Source: Dyella sp. OK004
Lineage (GTDB): Bacteria; Pseudomonadota; Gammaproteobacteria; Xanthomonadales; Rhodanobacteraceae
DNA: 64,000 bases
Direction of reading: 5' to 3'
NCBI RefSeq assembly: GCF_900114495.1
Contig: NZ_FOZI01000001.1
Coordinates: 1,321,469-1,385,468 of the forward strand
Part shown: piece after piece, positions 17,723 through 27,569 of the stretch
Numbering within the stretch: the first letter of the stretch is position 1
How the letters are laid out: each line of letters begins with the position of its first letter
The notes under the pieces: model-generated
What the model saw: only the letters and a program-made list of their open reading frames with translations
The model's database searches: none
Told to the model about the DNA's origin: nothing
Program-made: the position numbers and the translations under genes

Positions 17723-20700
17723 GTGAATATCTTTGCGCCACTGATCCGCCGCCCTGTCGGCACCTCGCTGTTGGCCCTCGGCCTGCTGCTGGCCGGCCTG
17801 TTCGCCTATCGGCTGCTCGGCGTGGCGGCGTTGCCGTCGCTGGAATTTCCGGGCGTGTTCGTGGTGTCCTCGATGCCGGGCGCCAGTGCGCAGACCATGG
17901 CCACCACGGTGCTTGCTCCGCTGGAACGCCATCTCGGCCGCATTCCCGGCGTGGAAGAGATGTACGGCAATGCCACCGAGGGCTCGGCCACGGTGCAGGT
18001 ACGTTTCACCTTCGGGCGCAGCGCCGACAAGGCGGCGCGCGATGTGCAGGCTGCGATCAATGCCGCCGCGGTGGACCTGCCCACGGGCATGCCCTCGCTG
18101 CCGCAATACTTCAAGTTCGACACCTCGCAGATTCCCATCCTGCTGGTCTCGCTGACCTCCACCAGCCTGCCGCCGGACAAGCTGTACGACCTTGCCGACA
18201 CTTTGCTCAAGCCTGCCGTGGCGCAGGTGCCGGGCGTGGCGCAGGTGCAGGTGTTCGGCGGCACACCACACGCGGTGCGCATCGAGCTGGACACCAATGC
18301 GCTGGCCGCCAAAAAGTTGAGCGCGGACGACGTGAGCAATGCCTTGCGCGCGGCCAACGTCACTTCGCCGCAGGGCATTCTCAGCGACGGTCACACGCAG
18401 ACCACCGTCACCGCGAACGACTCGCTGCATACGCCCGAGGAATTCGGCAAGCTGCTTATCTCGGTGAAGAACGGCACCCCAGTGCGGCTCTCCGACGTGG
18501 CCCGGGTCACCAGTGGCCAGCAGGATATCTACCAAGGCGCCTGGTTCAACGGCAAGACGACGGTGGGGATGCAGATCAGCAAGCGCGCCGAGGCCAACGC
18601 CGTGGCCACCGTGGACGAGATCCGCAAGCGCCTGCCGGAGTTCGGCCAGTGGATGCCGGCGGACGTGGTGATCACGCCGATCTTCGACCTTACCCAGACC
18701 ACCAAGTCGGCACTGCATGAAGTACAGGTGGCGCTGCTGATCAGTATCGTGATGGTGGTGCTGGTGATGCTGGTGTTCCTGCGCCGGCTGCGCCCGACCT
18801 TGATCGCGACGCTCAGCGTGCCGCTGTCGCTGGCCGGCGCCTTCGTGGTGATGTACTTCCTCGGCTACACCCTCAACACCTTGTCGCTGGTGGCGCTGGT
18901 GCTGTGCATCGGCTTCGTGGTGGACGACGCCATCGTGGTGATCGAAAACATCGTGCGCCATATGGAGCATGGCGAGCCGCCGCTGCAGGCAGCGCTGATC
19001 GGTGTACGCGAGATCGGCTTCACGGTGATATCGATCACTTTGTCGCTGGTGGCGGTGTTCGCGCCGCTGCTGTTCGGCAACAACATGCTGATCATGCTGC
19101 TGCGCGAGTTCTCGGTGACCCTGACGGTGGCGGTGGTGATTTCAGCGCTGGTGTCGCTAACACTGACGCCGGCACTGTGCGCTTACTTTCTCACCCACGA
19201 CGAACCGGGCACCCGCACGCCGGGCCGGATGGAACGGGCGCTGGAGCGTTTCGACCGCGGCCTGCACCGCGTCTACGAGCGATCGCTGGACTGGGCCATG
19301 CACCATCGCCGGATCATGCGCTGGCAGCCGCTGATCTTGCTGATCCTCACCGTCGTGCTGGCCATGGCCGTGGTGAAAACGGCTGGCGGCAATTTCATGC
19401 CGGAGGAAGATATCGGCATGATCCAGGGTGATATCCGCGCGGACGCCAACATTTCGCCCAATCTGATGGCCACGCGTGCCAAGCGCGCTGCCGAGATCAT
19501 GGAAGCCGATCCAGCTGTGCTCGATGTGCTGACCACGCTAGGCTCGAATGACGGCAATGGCGCGGTAGGCAATGCGGGAAGCATGTTTGTCGACCTCAAG
19601 CCGCTCGGCAACGGTCCCAACGATCGCCGCGACAGCGCTAAGAAGGTGATGGAACGGCTGAGCAAGCAGTACGACCTGCTGCCGGACATCAAAGTGTCTT
19701 TGAGCCTGGTGCAGTTCCTTGGCGGTGGCGGCAGCGGTGACGGCGGCGGCAAGTACGAGTTCCAGCTGATCGGCACCAGCGGTGATGACTTGCAGCCGTG
19801 GACGCTGAAGATGGTGCGCTATATGCGCACGCTGAAGGATCTGCGCGACGTCACCAGCAATTTCGATCTCACTGGCAAGCAGCAGTTGCTGAAAGTGGAT
19901 CGCGAAGCCGCCAGCCGCCTGCAGGTGGGCATGGGCATGATCGATACCGCGCTGTTCAACTCCTTCGGCCAGCGCCAGGTGTCGGTGATCTATTCCGACA
20001 TCAATCAATACTGGGTGGTGCTGACTTCCGCGGCGGCGCAGTCGCTGAGTCCGGAGTCACTGCTCAACATCCGCGTGCGCAACAACCAGGGCCTGATGAT
20101 TCCGCTGTCCGCGGTGGCAAGCATCAAGCCCAACATCAGCCCCACGCGCATCCGTCATCACAATCAGCTGGAAGCCTCCACCATCCGCTACAACCTGGCG
20201 GAGAACGTGCAGCAGGATCGCGGCGTGGCCCTGGTCCAGCAGGCGGCCATCGCGGTGAACTTGCCGGCGGGTGTGAAGGTGGAGTTCACCGGCGACAACC
20301 AGCGCCTGCAACAGGCCAAATCGAACGGCATGGTGTTGCTGCTGGCATCGATCCTGGCGATGTACATCGTTCTGGGCATTCTTTACGAAAGCCTGGGCCA
20401 TCCGCTCACCATTCTTTCCACCTTGCCGGCTGCAGGCATGGGTGCGTTCCTGGCGATGCTGGTGACGCAGACTCAGCTCACGCTGATGGCGATCATCGCG
20501 ATCCTGATGCTGATCGGCATCGTGAAAAAGAACGCCATCCTGATGGTGGACTTCGCCCTGGTGGCTCAGCGCGAACGCGGTCTGTCGCCGCCGGATGCGA
20601 TTCGCGAAGCCGCGCTGGTGCGCTTCCGTCCGATCACCATGACCACGCTGGTGGCGATGGGTGCGGCGCTGCCGCTGGCCATCGGCTTCGGTGTGGGTTC

Positions 20701-20881
20701 GGAGATGCGCCAGCCGCTGGGCGTCGCCATCGTCGGTGGCCTGCTGGTGTCGCAGCTGCTGACTTTGCTGAGCACGCCAGCGATCTACCTGTGGAATCAC
20801 GACCGCAAGGAACGCAAGGCCGCGCGTAAGGCACGCAAGGCCGCGAAGCGCGCGTTGAAGGCCGCCAGCCAGACGGCCTGA
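17723..20881 (+). CDS. RND multidrug efflux permease, MdtC/MdtB-like (second of pair)
   Basis: A 1052-residue RND pump paralogous to the preceding gene. The GTG at 17723 (VNIFAPLIRRPVGTSLLALG) is chosen because it aligns exactly with the start of the first pump; an upstream TTG at 17669 would add 18 unsupported residues. It has the same architecture: helix 1, periplasmic porter domain, GFVVDDAIVVIENIVRHME in helix 4, a glycine-rich stretch near 670-685, GIVKKNAILMVDFAL, and a basic tail (KAARKARKAAKRALKAA) shared with the first pump. The two tails are nearly identical, which points to duplication. It probably acts with the first gene as a hetero-oligomer. No adaptor protein gene is nearby. 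Confidence 0.95.
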   Translation: MNIFAPLIRRPVGTSLLALGLLLAGLFAYRLLGVAALPSLEFPGVFVVSSMPGASAQTMATTVLAPLERHLGRIPGVEEMYGNATEGSATVQVRFTFGRSADKAARDVQAAINAAAVDLPTGMPSLPQYFKFDTSQIPILLVSLTSTSLPPDKLYDLADTLLKPAVAQVPGVAQVQVFGGTPHAVRIELDTNALAAKKLSADDVSNALRAANVTSPQGILSDGHTQTTVTANDSLHTPEEFGKLLISVKNGTPVRLSDVARVTSGQQDIYQGAWFNGKTTVGMQISKRAEANAVATVDEIRKRLPEFGQWMPADVVITPIFDLTQTTKSALHEVQVALLISIVMVVLVMLVFLRRLRPTLIATLSVPLSLAGAFVVMYFLGYTLNTLSLVALVLCIGFVVDDAIVVIENIVRHMEHGEPPLQAALIGVREIGFTVISITLSLVAVFAPLLFGNNMLIMLLREFSVTLTVAVVISALVSLTLTPALCAYFLTHDEPGTRTPGRMERALERFDRGLHRVYERSLDWAMHHRRIMRWQPLILLILTVVLAMAVVKTAGGNFMPEEDIGMIQGDIRADANISPNLMATRAKRAAEIMEADPAVLDVLTTLGSNDGNGAVGNAGSMFVDLKPLGNGPNDRRDSAKKVMERLSKQYDLLPDIKVSLSLVQFLGGGGSGDGGGKYEFQLIGTSGDDLQPWTLKMVRYMRTLKDLRDVTSNFDLTGKQQLLKVDREAASRLQVGMGMIDTALFNSFGQRQVSVIYSDINQYWVVLTSAAAQSLSPESLLNIRVRNNQGLMIPLSAVASIKPNISPTRIRHHNQLEASTIRYNLAENVQQDRGVALVQQAAIAVNLPAGVKVEFTGDNQRLQQAKSNGMVLLLASILAMYIVLGILYESLGHPLTILSTLPAAGMGAFLAMLVTQTQLTLMAIIAILMLIGIVKKNAILMVDFALVAQRERGLSPPDAIREAALVRFRPITMTTLVAMGAALPLAIGFGVGSEMRQPLGVAIVGGLLVSQLLTLLSTPAIYLWNHDRKERKAARKARKAAKRALKAASQTA

Positions 20882-20884
20882 CGC

Positions 20885-21343
20885 TCAATCCTTGGGACTG
20901 GTGCAGGCCGCATAGCGGCGGCCTTCGACGCGCACCAGTTCAGCGCCGCTGTTGCTGGTGACGCTTCCGCTGTAGTGCTCTGCCGTATCGAAGTCGATCC
21001 TGCCGCGCGCTTTCGCCGATGCCGGTGCGGCACACCTCATGCTCCATACCAGCGACGTACGGCTGCGCTGTTCGTCGCCGCGCTCGCAATGGGCATCGCT
21101 GGATGGCGCGAGGCGAGCGAATTCCGCCCAGGGGTCCGCGTCTTCATCCACGCAGCGCCACTCCACGCCATCCGGACCCACGCGGCCATGCGTGACGGTG
21201 TGCGTGACGATCTTCCACAAGCCAGGCATGGCTTGGAAGTCACCGGAATCGGCGTGCGCCAACCAGGCAGCGCTGGCGAGTATTAAAGCGGCGATGCCAT
21301 GCAGGCGGCTGGGTCGGAGCCGTCTTGATTCACGAATCGTCAT
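20885..21343 (-). CDS. DUF3617-type exported protein
   Basis: A 152-residue protein of a family of unknown function that is common in Proteobacteria. I start it at the ATG at 21343 (MTIRESRRLRPSRLH), which has GGAG upstream and leads into a signal peptide ending AWLAHA. A longer frame from 21442 would put an unlikely extension before the signal. The mature part begins with GDFQAMPGLWKIVTHTV, the pattern typical of DUF3617, and contains four cysteines (in EWRCVDED, DAHCERGD, SMRCAAP, AACTSP) that could form two disulfides. It is convergent with the RND gene, with three bases between their stop codons. A role as a periplasmic protein is inferred. Confidence 0.75.
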   Translation of the reverse strand: MTIRESRRLRPSRLHGIAALILASAAWLAHADSGDFQAMPGLWKIVTHTVTHGRVGPDGVEWRCVDEDADPWAEFARLAPSSDAHCERGDEQRSRTSLVWSMRCAAPASAKARGRIDFDTAEHYSGSVTSNSGAELVRVEGRRYAACTSPKD

Positions 21344-21445
21344 ACCTGAACTCCACACTTGGATAAGCCCTGCCGGCGCCATATCCCTTGGCGCCGGCAC
21401 CGTGGCCTCGCATGCCCCTTGGCATGCGCGGGGACGCGTCATGCG

Positions 21446-23497
21446 TCAGTTCCGTGCATCGTTGTCGTCGTCATCCTCATGATCCGACGCGCGGGCATAG
21501 CCAAAGTCGAACATGCTCATCAGATTGCCGATGGCCGGGGCGTTCACCGGTACGTACGGGTTGCTGGCCAGCGCAATCGGGTTGGGCAAGTTGTCGCGAC
21601 TGCGCGACGAGATCCGTTCGTGCAGGCGCCAGTTGGCCTCGACGAATTTGTCGAAGGACACATGGTCGTAGTACGTGTGCACCACGCGACCGCCGGTGGA
21701 GTAGCGCGAGATCACCAGCAGCGGAATGCGCGTACCGTCGCCGAAGAAATCGACCGGCTGGATGTAGCCCGAATCCCAATAGCCGCCGCCTTCGTCGAAC
21801 GTCACCATGATCGCGGTGTCTTTCCACACGTCCGGATTAGCCTTGGCCATGTCGACGATCTTCTTCACGTAGCCTTCGAACACACCGAGCTTGGACGAGG
21901 CCGGATGGCCGTCCAGGATGCCGTCCGGCTTGGCGATGGATACCGCCGGCAAAGTGTTGTTCTGGATGTCCGTATAGAGATCGTTGAGATCCTGGTTGTT
22001 CTGGCGCAGCTTGGGATTGGTCATCACCTGCGTCGAATACAGGAACGGGTTGCAGATGTTGCAGTAGGTGCCGGCCTCGCCGTTTTCCTTGCCGTCGCCC
22101 CAGCCTTCGCCGTAGTACTTCCAGCTCACGTGATGGCGGCTCAGCAGCAGGGCGAGGTTTTCCTGCCGGGTCGGCGGGATGGTGAACTGATTGGCGCCCA
22201 GCGGTGCCGGCGTGCCATCGCCGAGATAGCCGGGGTTGTAGTTGTTCACCAGGTAGTACGCGCCGCGCTGGCAGTCGCCACCACGGAAGCTGCGATACGG
22301 CAGGCCGTGCAGATAGTCCTTGATCGAATCGACGCCGGGCTGGCTGTCATCGGCGCAGTTGACGTAGGAGCCGCCACCGTAGCCGTCCTGCACGTACCAG
22401 TTGTTGGTGCCCGGCTGGGCATCGGGATTCTCGATCTGGTTGGACGGCGGCACCGCGGGACGGCCGTTGGCGTCGGCGTAGTAAATCGGGCTGCCGAAGC
22501 CGAGCATGATGTGATTGGCGCCGGTACCGCCCATCACAGACTGGTGGAAGTTGTCGCTCAACGCGTAAGTGCGCGCCAGCTCTTCGAAGTAGGGCGCGTC
22601 GCCCTTGGCCATGTTGAGGAACTGCATGGCGGTGGAGCCTTCGCCGGTGGTCTGCTCATTGAAGCCGGCCGGCAGCGGCTTGCCGTTGGCGCCCGCGCCG
22701 ACGCTGGTTTCCACCCAGGGGAACAAGTCATTGCGACAACCGCTGGGATTGGCCGGCGTGGCGGCCATGTGGGAACAATCGAGCTGCTGCCACATCTGGA
22801 AGAAGCGATGCACCGGGCTGTTGGCGTAGTCGTTGTAGCTGAGCGAGGCGCTCATATCGACCGGCGCGTTCGGTAGATGGCTGGGAAAGCGCGTGTCGAG
22901 CACGTGGTTAGGCAGGCCCGTGCCGCCGCTGGCGAGTTGCTCGTAGTCGCCGGTGGGCAGGCCCGGTTCGATCGCCTGCGCCTGCGCGGCGGAAGCGAAG
23001 TAGGGCTGGGTCGGTGCGCCACCGGTATTCATCGCCGGCAGTGCCGCGTACGGTGCAGTGCGTGTGGGCGCGAGCGAGTAGGCCCCGGTGTTGGTGGCTT
23101 GCCATTGCTGCGCGAGTGCCACGTTCGGGCCGGGTGTACCGTCAGCCTTGACGATGCCCTCCGACAGCAGGTTGTGCACGCTCTGTCCCTTCGGCGGCGT
23201 GTAAGTGGCGTACACATGGTCGAAGGTGCGGTTCTCGCCGATGATCAGGATCACATGCTTGATCGGCGTGCGCGTGCGGTTGCTGCGATCCTGCGCATCA
23301 CCGGGCATATGCAGGGCCTGGATACCACCGGGCACGCCGCTGCGCGGTGTGACGCCGGCACGCGGCAGGTCGTGGCGGAACTGGGCGTCTTTTTCAGGTG
23401 GCGTGGTGTCCTGCGCGCTGACGACGCCGGCCAGGCCGGTGACGAGCGCGCCGAGAACGAGCGGAAGGAAACGCTTGCGGCCGAACGGAATGGGCAT
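21446..23497 (-). CDS. Secreted AcpA/phospholipase C-family phosphoesterase
   Basis: A 683-residue member of the phosphoesterase family that includes acid phosphatase AcpA and bacterial phospholipase C (alkaline-phosphatase fold). The start at 23497 (MPIPFGRKRFLP) has GGAG upstream and opens a signal peptide ending VVSAQ; the in-frame extension to 23650 has no support. Key motifs are HVILIIGENRTFDHVYATY (metal site and candidate threonine nucleophile, about residues 80-95), SDNFHQSVMGGTGANH, VTFDEGGGYWD (second metal site) and YDHVSFDKFVEANW. The C-terminus is an acidic run (HEDDDDND). It should hydrolyse phosphate monoesters or phospholipid head groups in the periplasm or outside the cell. 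The exact substrate is not readable. Confidence 0.9.
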   Translation of the reverse strand: MPIPFGRKRFLPLVLGALVTGLAGVVSAQDTTPPEKDAQFRHDLPRAGVTPRSGVPGGIQALHMPGDAQDRSNRTRTPIKHVILIIGENRTFDHVYATYTPPKGQSVHNLLSEGIVKADGTPGPNVALAQQWQATNTGAYSLAPTRTAPYAALPAMNTGGAPTQPYFASAAQAQAIEPGLPTGDYEQLASGGTGLPNHVLDTRFPSHLPNAPVDMSASLSYNDYANSPVHRFFQMWQQLDCSHMAATPANPSGCRNDLFPWVETSVGAGANGKPLPAGFNEQTTGEGSTAMQFLNMAKGDAPYFEELARTYALSDNFHQSVMGGTGANHIMLGFGSPIYYADANGRPAVPPSNQIENPDAQPGTNNWYVQDGYGGGSYVNCADDSQPGVDSIKDYLHGLPYRSFRGGDCQRGAYYLVNNYNPGYLGDGTPAPLGANQFTIPPTRQENLALLLSRHHVSWKYYGEGWGDGKENGEAGTYCNICNPFLYSTQVMTNPKLRQNNQDLNDLYTDIQNNTLPAVSIAKPDGILDGHPASSKLGVFEGYVKKIVDMAKANPDVWKDTAIMVTFDEGGGYWDSGYIQPVDFFGDGTRIPLLVISRYSTGGRVVHTYYDHVSFDKFVEANWRLHERISSRSRDNLPNPIALASNPYVPVNAPAIGNLMSMFDFGYARASDHEDDDDNDARN

Positions 23498-23704
23498 GAC
23501 TTGTACTCCTGCAGGCCTGCGGAAAGGCTGCCGTCGAGTGATCCCCCTGGTTCGGCCGGCGCTAGTGGATAGCGAGCCGGCCACGCGAAAGTCTGGTCCG
23601 CGTGGATGACGTTCCGTTGGCGATCGCGCGACAACGAAGACGCCTTGCATGACAGTGCTGCGACAAAGCGCAAGCCTTTGCGTAAACGCAGAAAAAAGCG
23701 TTGT

Positions 23705-25330
23705 TTACGTGCGAGGCAGCAGCATGAAGGGGCGCATCATTTCGTTGTCTTCATGCTCGAGCAGATGGCAGTGCCAGACGTAGCGTCCGGGCTCGCCCTC
23801 GAAGCGCATGACGATGCGCGTGACCATGCCGGGATCGGCGCGCACGGTGTCTTTCCATCCTGCTTCGTGCGGCGGTGGCGGTACACCGGGCCCGGTGTAT
23901 TTCAACGTGCGATGCGCATTCCATGCGAACAGATCGAACGGCCGCCGCTCGATCACCTGGAAGCGCACCAGATGCAGATGGATCGGATGCACGTCACCGG
24001 TGAGATTGACGAGGCTCCAGATTTCTACGCTGTCCTGGCGCGGCGTTTCGCTAATCGGCGCGGACCAATGCTGGCCGCCGAGCGTCATCATCATCGCGCC
24101 GCCGTTGGCGTCGTCCATCTCGCCGAGGGTCAGCACGCGATCGCGCACAGCGCTGGCTGGATCGATGCGCGGCACCGCGCGCAGAACGGTAGGCAATGCA
24201 GCGGCATCGCGACGGCCGCGATCGCGCACGCGGAATTGCAGGATCGCGTCCGACTGCTCGCGCAACTCGATGGTCTGGCCATCCATACCGGCGAAGTCCA
24301 CCACCACCTCGGCGCGCTCGGCTGGATAGAGCTCGATGCGTTCGCGCTCGACCGGCGCAGGCAACAGTCCTTGATCGCTGGCGATCTGCGTGAATGAGCG
24401 GCGGTGGGTCAACGAGAGATTGAAGTGCCGCGCATTGGCGGCGTTGATCAGGCGCAGGCGGTAGCGACGCGGTTCGACCTCGGCGTAGGGGAACAACTTG
24501 CCATTGCACAGCACGGCGTTGCCGTAGCACTCCGACACCCATGGCGCGTCCGGATCGTCGGAGACGGGGTAGTAGAGCGCGCCGTCCTGTGCGATCAGGC
24601 GGTCGCACAGGATCAGCGGCAGATCGCAGTCGCCGGAAGGCAGACCCAGCACCTGCTCTTCCGGATCGCGCACGATGAACGCGCCCAGCAAACCCGCGTA
24701 GATGTTGAGCCGGGTGATGCCCATGGCGTGATCGTGATACCAGAGCGTGGCAGCGTCCTGCGCGTTCGGGTAGTGGTACAGCGCCGAACGTCCGGGCGCG
24801 AGCCAGTCTTCTGGCCAGCCGTCGCTATCCGCGGGTACGCGCGCGCCATGCACATGAGTCACCGCGCGTACCTCCGGCTTCGTACGTTCAGCGCCGTGAA
24901 TGCGGTGGTCGACCGGCAGCAGATGCTGTTGCGGCAGCGCATTGACCCATTCCACCAACATGGGTTCGCCGCGCATCGCCTGCAGTGTCGGACCCGGCAT
25001 GCTTCCCTGATAACCCCACTGGGTCGTGGGCGGCAGATCACGATGCAGGCGCGACTGGAACGCACGCATCTCCATCCGGTAGTAGGGCAACTTGCGCTGG
25101 GGGTACGCCGGATGCACGCGCTGTTCGTACGGCGCCTGTATTAGTGGGATCGGTAGCGGATCGACGAAGCGCGCCAGCGTCGCCGGATTGATCAGCGGCT
25201 TCTTGGGTTCGGCAAGCTGCGCGGCCAGCATGCGGCCTTCATGCGCCCATGCCGGGCGCCATGATCCGAGCGCGGGAAGGCCGAGCAAGCCGCCAGTCGC
25301 GAGCAGGAACTGGCGGCGCGACACACTCAT
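23705..25330 (-). CDS. Tat-exported multicopper oxidase
   Basis: A 541-residue three-cupredoxin oxidase. The N-terminus MSVSRRQFLLATGGLLGLPA is a twin-arginine signal. Copper ligands are visible in order: VTHVHGARVP (about residue 157), LWYHDHAMGITR (about 195), HPIHLHLVRFQV (about 445) and WHCHLLEHEDNEMM (about 518). The last gives the type 1 copper Cys-His-Met set and the trinuclear-centre histidines. The overall pattern resembles CotA, bilirubin-oxidase and SufI/CueO-type enzymes, which oxidise metals or phenols with reduction of oxygen to water. The methionine-rich loop of CueO is not seen. It precedes the phosphoesterase gene on the same strand with a 207-base gap that includes an imperfect hairpin (23678-23713) at its stop codon. 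Confidence 0.92.
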   Translation of the reverse strand: MSVSRRQFLLATGGLLGLPALGSWRPAWAHEGRMLAAQLAEPKKPLINPATLARFVDPLPIPLIQAPYEQRVHPAYPQRKLPYYRMEMRAFQSRLHRDLPPTTQWGYQGSMPGPTLQAMRGEPMLVEWVNALPQQHLLPVDHRIHGAERTKPEVRAVTHVHGARVPADSDGWPEDWLAPGRSALYHYPNAQDAATLWYHDHAMGITRLNIYAGLLGAFIVRDPEEQVLGLPSGDCDLPLILCDRLIAQDGALYYPVSDDPDAPWVSECYGNAVLCNGKLFPYAEVEPRRYRLRLINAANARHFNLSLTHRRSFTQIASDQGLLPAPVERERIELYPAERAEVVVDFAGMDGQTIELREQSDAILQFRVRDRGRRDAAALPTVLRAVPRIDPASAVRDRVLTLGEMDDANGGAMMMTLGGQHWSAPISETPRQDSVEIWSLVNLTGDVHPIHLHLVRFQVIERRPFDLFAWNAHRTLKYTGPGVPPPPHEAGWKDTVRADPGMVTRIVMRFEGEPGRYVWHCHLLEHEDNEMMRPFMLLPRT

Positions 25331-25436
25331 GCGCGGAGCATGTCCTTGCCGAAGATGCAGGATGGCTTGCGGGGAGCACGTGCGCCGGTCATGCGACGCA
25401 CGTTAGGAAACGCAAATGACAGTGGCGTGGCAGTGC

Positions 25437-26867
25437 CTATTCCGCCCCGACCGGCAAGGGCTTGTCCATGGTCGCCGGCTTGCCCACTGGCGCCGACAAC
25501 ATACGCGCCTTGCGCCACCCGCCCCGGCGGTAATACGCCATGGCCATCAACATCGAAGCCAGCGAGCCCAGAGGGAAGCTCCACCAGATCGCATCCGCGC
25601 CGATGCTGGGCATCAGCGCATAGGCGAATGGCGGACGGATCAGCCACATCGAGATGGTGAGGATAATCAGTGGCGGCCATACCGCGCCGGTGGAGCGCAC
25701 CACGCCGAACAGCACGAAGGTGACGCCGAAGAACATGAAAGACCATACGGCGATCATGTTGAGGTGCTGCGCCAAGGTCAGCGCTTCACCATGGCCTGGC
25801 AGGAACAGGTTCAACGCAGCGCGATTGAACACGTAGATCACCGCAATCAGAGCGCCGCTGAGCAGGAAGTTGTAGGCCACGCCGACCTTGGCGATGCGGC
25901 TCACCCGATCCCACAGCTGTGCGCCCACGTTCTGCGCGGCCATCGATGACACTGCCGCGCCGATCGCCATGGCCGGCATCTGTACGTAGTTCCACAACTG
26001 GGAGGCCGCACCGTACGCCGCGGTGGTATGCGAACCGAAACCGTTGACCAGGCGCATCATGAGCATGGCCGAAGAGGAGATCACGATCATCTGCAGGCCC
26101 ATGGGCAGGCCTTTGAAGATCAGCGAGCGCAGGATGGTCGCATCCGGCCGCAGGTAAGCCAGCTCGGCACGTGTGAGGCGCAGGAAATGTTTGCGCGCGT
26201 AGAGCGTAGTGATCAGCGCGATCAACGCGATGCTCTGCGAAATCAGCGTGGCGGTGGATGAACCGACGATGCCCATGGCCGGTATGGGACCCCAGCCGAA
26301 CATCAGCAGCGGGTTGAGTGCGATGTCCAGCAACACCGACATAGCCATGAACGCGAGTGGCGTGCGTGCGTCACCCGCGCCGCGCAGGGTCATCATCAGG
26401 AAGTTGTAGAAATACATCGACGGCATGGCCACGAAGATCATGCGCAGGTACGGCGCCGCGTAGGAAAGCGCATCAGGCGGCGTGCCCAGCTGGCGAAGCA
26501 TCCATTCGGTATTGAAGTAACCGAACACGGATACGGCCACCGACAGCGCGACGAAGAAGCTTACGCCGGTGCCCACCACGCGCTTGGCTTCGACCATATT
26601 GCGCGCGCCCAGACTCTGGCCGACCAGGATGGTGCTGGCCATGCTTACGCCGAACACCGCAGTGAGCAACAGAAACACAATCAGACTGGCGTTGCTCACA
26701 CCACCCAGCGCGGATTCGCCCATGAAGTGACCGATCCACATGGCGTTGACGGATGCGTTGAGCGACTGCAGCACCGTGCTGCCAAGGATCGGCAAGGCGA
26801 ACATCAGCAGGGTGCGTGCAATCGGTCCTTCGGTAAGCAGCGGCTGACGCGCGGCAAGTGCAGACAT
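25437..26867 (-). CDS. MATE-family multidrug/cation exporter
   Basis: A 476-residue membrane protein with about twelve transmembrane helices in two related halves. The beginning, LTEGPIARTLLMFALPILGS with NASVNAMWIGHFMGESALGG, is typical of MATE antiporters (NorM/DinF class), which export cationic drugs in exchange for sodium or protons. The second half repeats the pattern (IFKGLPMGLQMIVISSSAML). The C-terminus is a short basic cytoplasmic tail. It is followed 106 bases downstream by the multicopper oxidase on the same strand and preceded by the DUF2239 gene 39 bases upstream, so co-transcription with the latter is possible. Confidence 0.92.
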   Translation of the reverse strand: MSALAARQPLLTEGPIARTLLMFALPILGSTVLQSLNASVNAMWIGHFMGESALGGVSNASLIVFLLLTAVFGVSMASTILVGQSLGARNMVEAKRVVGTGVSFFVALSVAVSVFGYFNTEWMLRQLGTPPDALSYAAPYLRMIFVAMPSMYFYNFLMMTLRGAGDARTPLAFMAMSVLLDIALNPLLMFGWGPIPAMGIVGSSTATLISQSIALIALITTLYARKHFLRLTRAELAYLRPDATILRSLIFKGLPMGLQMIVISSSAMLMMRLVNGFGSHTTAAYGAASQLWNYVQMPAMAIGAAVSSMAAQNVGAQLWDRVSRIAKVGVAYNFLLSGALIAVIYVFNRAALNLFLPGHGEALTLAQHLNMIAVWSFMFFGVTFVLFGVVRSTGAVWPPLIILTISMWLIRPPFAYALMPSIGADAIWWSFPLGSLASMLMAMAYYRRGGWRKARMLSAPVGKPATMDKPLPVGAE

Positions 26868-26906
26868 GCGGAGAATTCCAGGGAAGGGGTGCGTGGTTGG
26901 ACTGGA

Positions 26907-27509
26907 TCAGGTCGTGGCGACGGCGTCATCCCATGACGCCGCGGCGAGACGACGCGCATGGTCGCGCACATCCGCCGGCCAGTCGCGCAGGAGTTCGTCG
27001 AAACGTTCGCGCTCGCCGCGCCAGTAGGCGCGGGAAGCTTCTTCGTAATGCGGCAGGTTGCCGCCCATGGCTTGCATGAAACGGTCGAGCGCTTCGCTAG
27101 AGCGACGTGCGCGTTCATGGCCGTGGTGTCCGCGCCGCGCATCTTCTACCAGACGACGCAGCGTGGCGGAGGCACCGCCCGGCTGACTGGCGAGCCAGTC
27201 CCAATGCCGCGGCAGCAAGGTGATTTCGCGCGCGACCACGCCCAACTTGGGACGGCCCGGGCCGCGAGCGGTGGTGGGCTTGTCGGCTTCCGGCGCTGTG
27301 AGTGCCAGCCGCGACAACACCTCGTCGGGCGTGCCGCGGAAATCGATTTCCACCGGCAGGCTGCTCTGGTCGTCGAAGACCAGTACCGGACCGGCTGCAC
27401 CGGCGTCGATCGCACGCTTGGTGGCGAGCGCTACGTCGGTCAGCGGGCCGGAGGCGATCAGGCGGTGGCCATCGAAAGCAGTGCAGGTTTGGCTGTCATG
27501 GGGGCGCAT
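26907..27509 (-). CDS. DUF2239-family protein
   Basis: A 200-residue cytosolic protein of a family of unknown function. Signature stretches are CTAFDGHRLIASGPLTDVAL at the N-terminus, a central GRPKLGVVAREITLLPRHWD segment, and a C-terminal helical part with MGGNLPHYEEASRAYWRGER. The central RGPGRPKLG has the look of a basic DNA- or nucleotide-contacting loop, but this is only a resemblance. The gene has a well-formed promoter overlapped by an inverted repeat (see 27519-27551). No strong ribosome-binding site precedes the ATG. The MATE exporter gene follows on the same strand. Confidence 0.8.
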   Translation of the reverse strand: MRPHDSQTCTAFDGHRLIASGPLTDVALATKRAIDAGAAGPVLVFDDQSSLPVEIDFRGTPDEVLSRLALTAPEADKPTTARGPGRPKLGVVAREITLLPRHWDWLASQPGGASATLRRLVEDARRGHHGHERARRSSEALDRFMQAMGGNLPHYEEASRAYWRGERERFDELLRDWPADVRDHARRLAAASWDDAVATT

Positions 27510-27518
27510 GGTTTAGTC

Positions 27519-27551
27519 CGGGCAAAATGATGCGACGCGGATTTTGCCCGG
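27519..27551. promoter_or_regulatory. CCGGGCAAAAT inverted repeat, candidate operator of the DUF2239 gene
   Basis: CCGGGCAAAAT at 27519-27529 and its exact inverse ATTTTGCCCGG at 27541-27551 are separated by 11 bases. A related third box, AAAATCCGGGTAAAT, lies at 27571-27585. The right arm contains the predicted -10 box, and the left arm ends shortly before the start codon, so a bound protein would block transcription. Confidence 0.5.
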
Positions 27552-27569
27552 ATCAAAGCGGGCCGTCAA
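27541..27569 (-). promoter_or_regulatory. Predicted sigma-70 promoter of the DUF2239 gene
   Basis: On the minus strand TTGACG (27564-27569), a 17-base spacer, then CAAAAT (27541-27546). It is placed to start transcription about 25 bases before the ATG at 27509. Confidence 0.45.
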
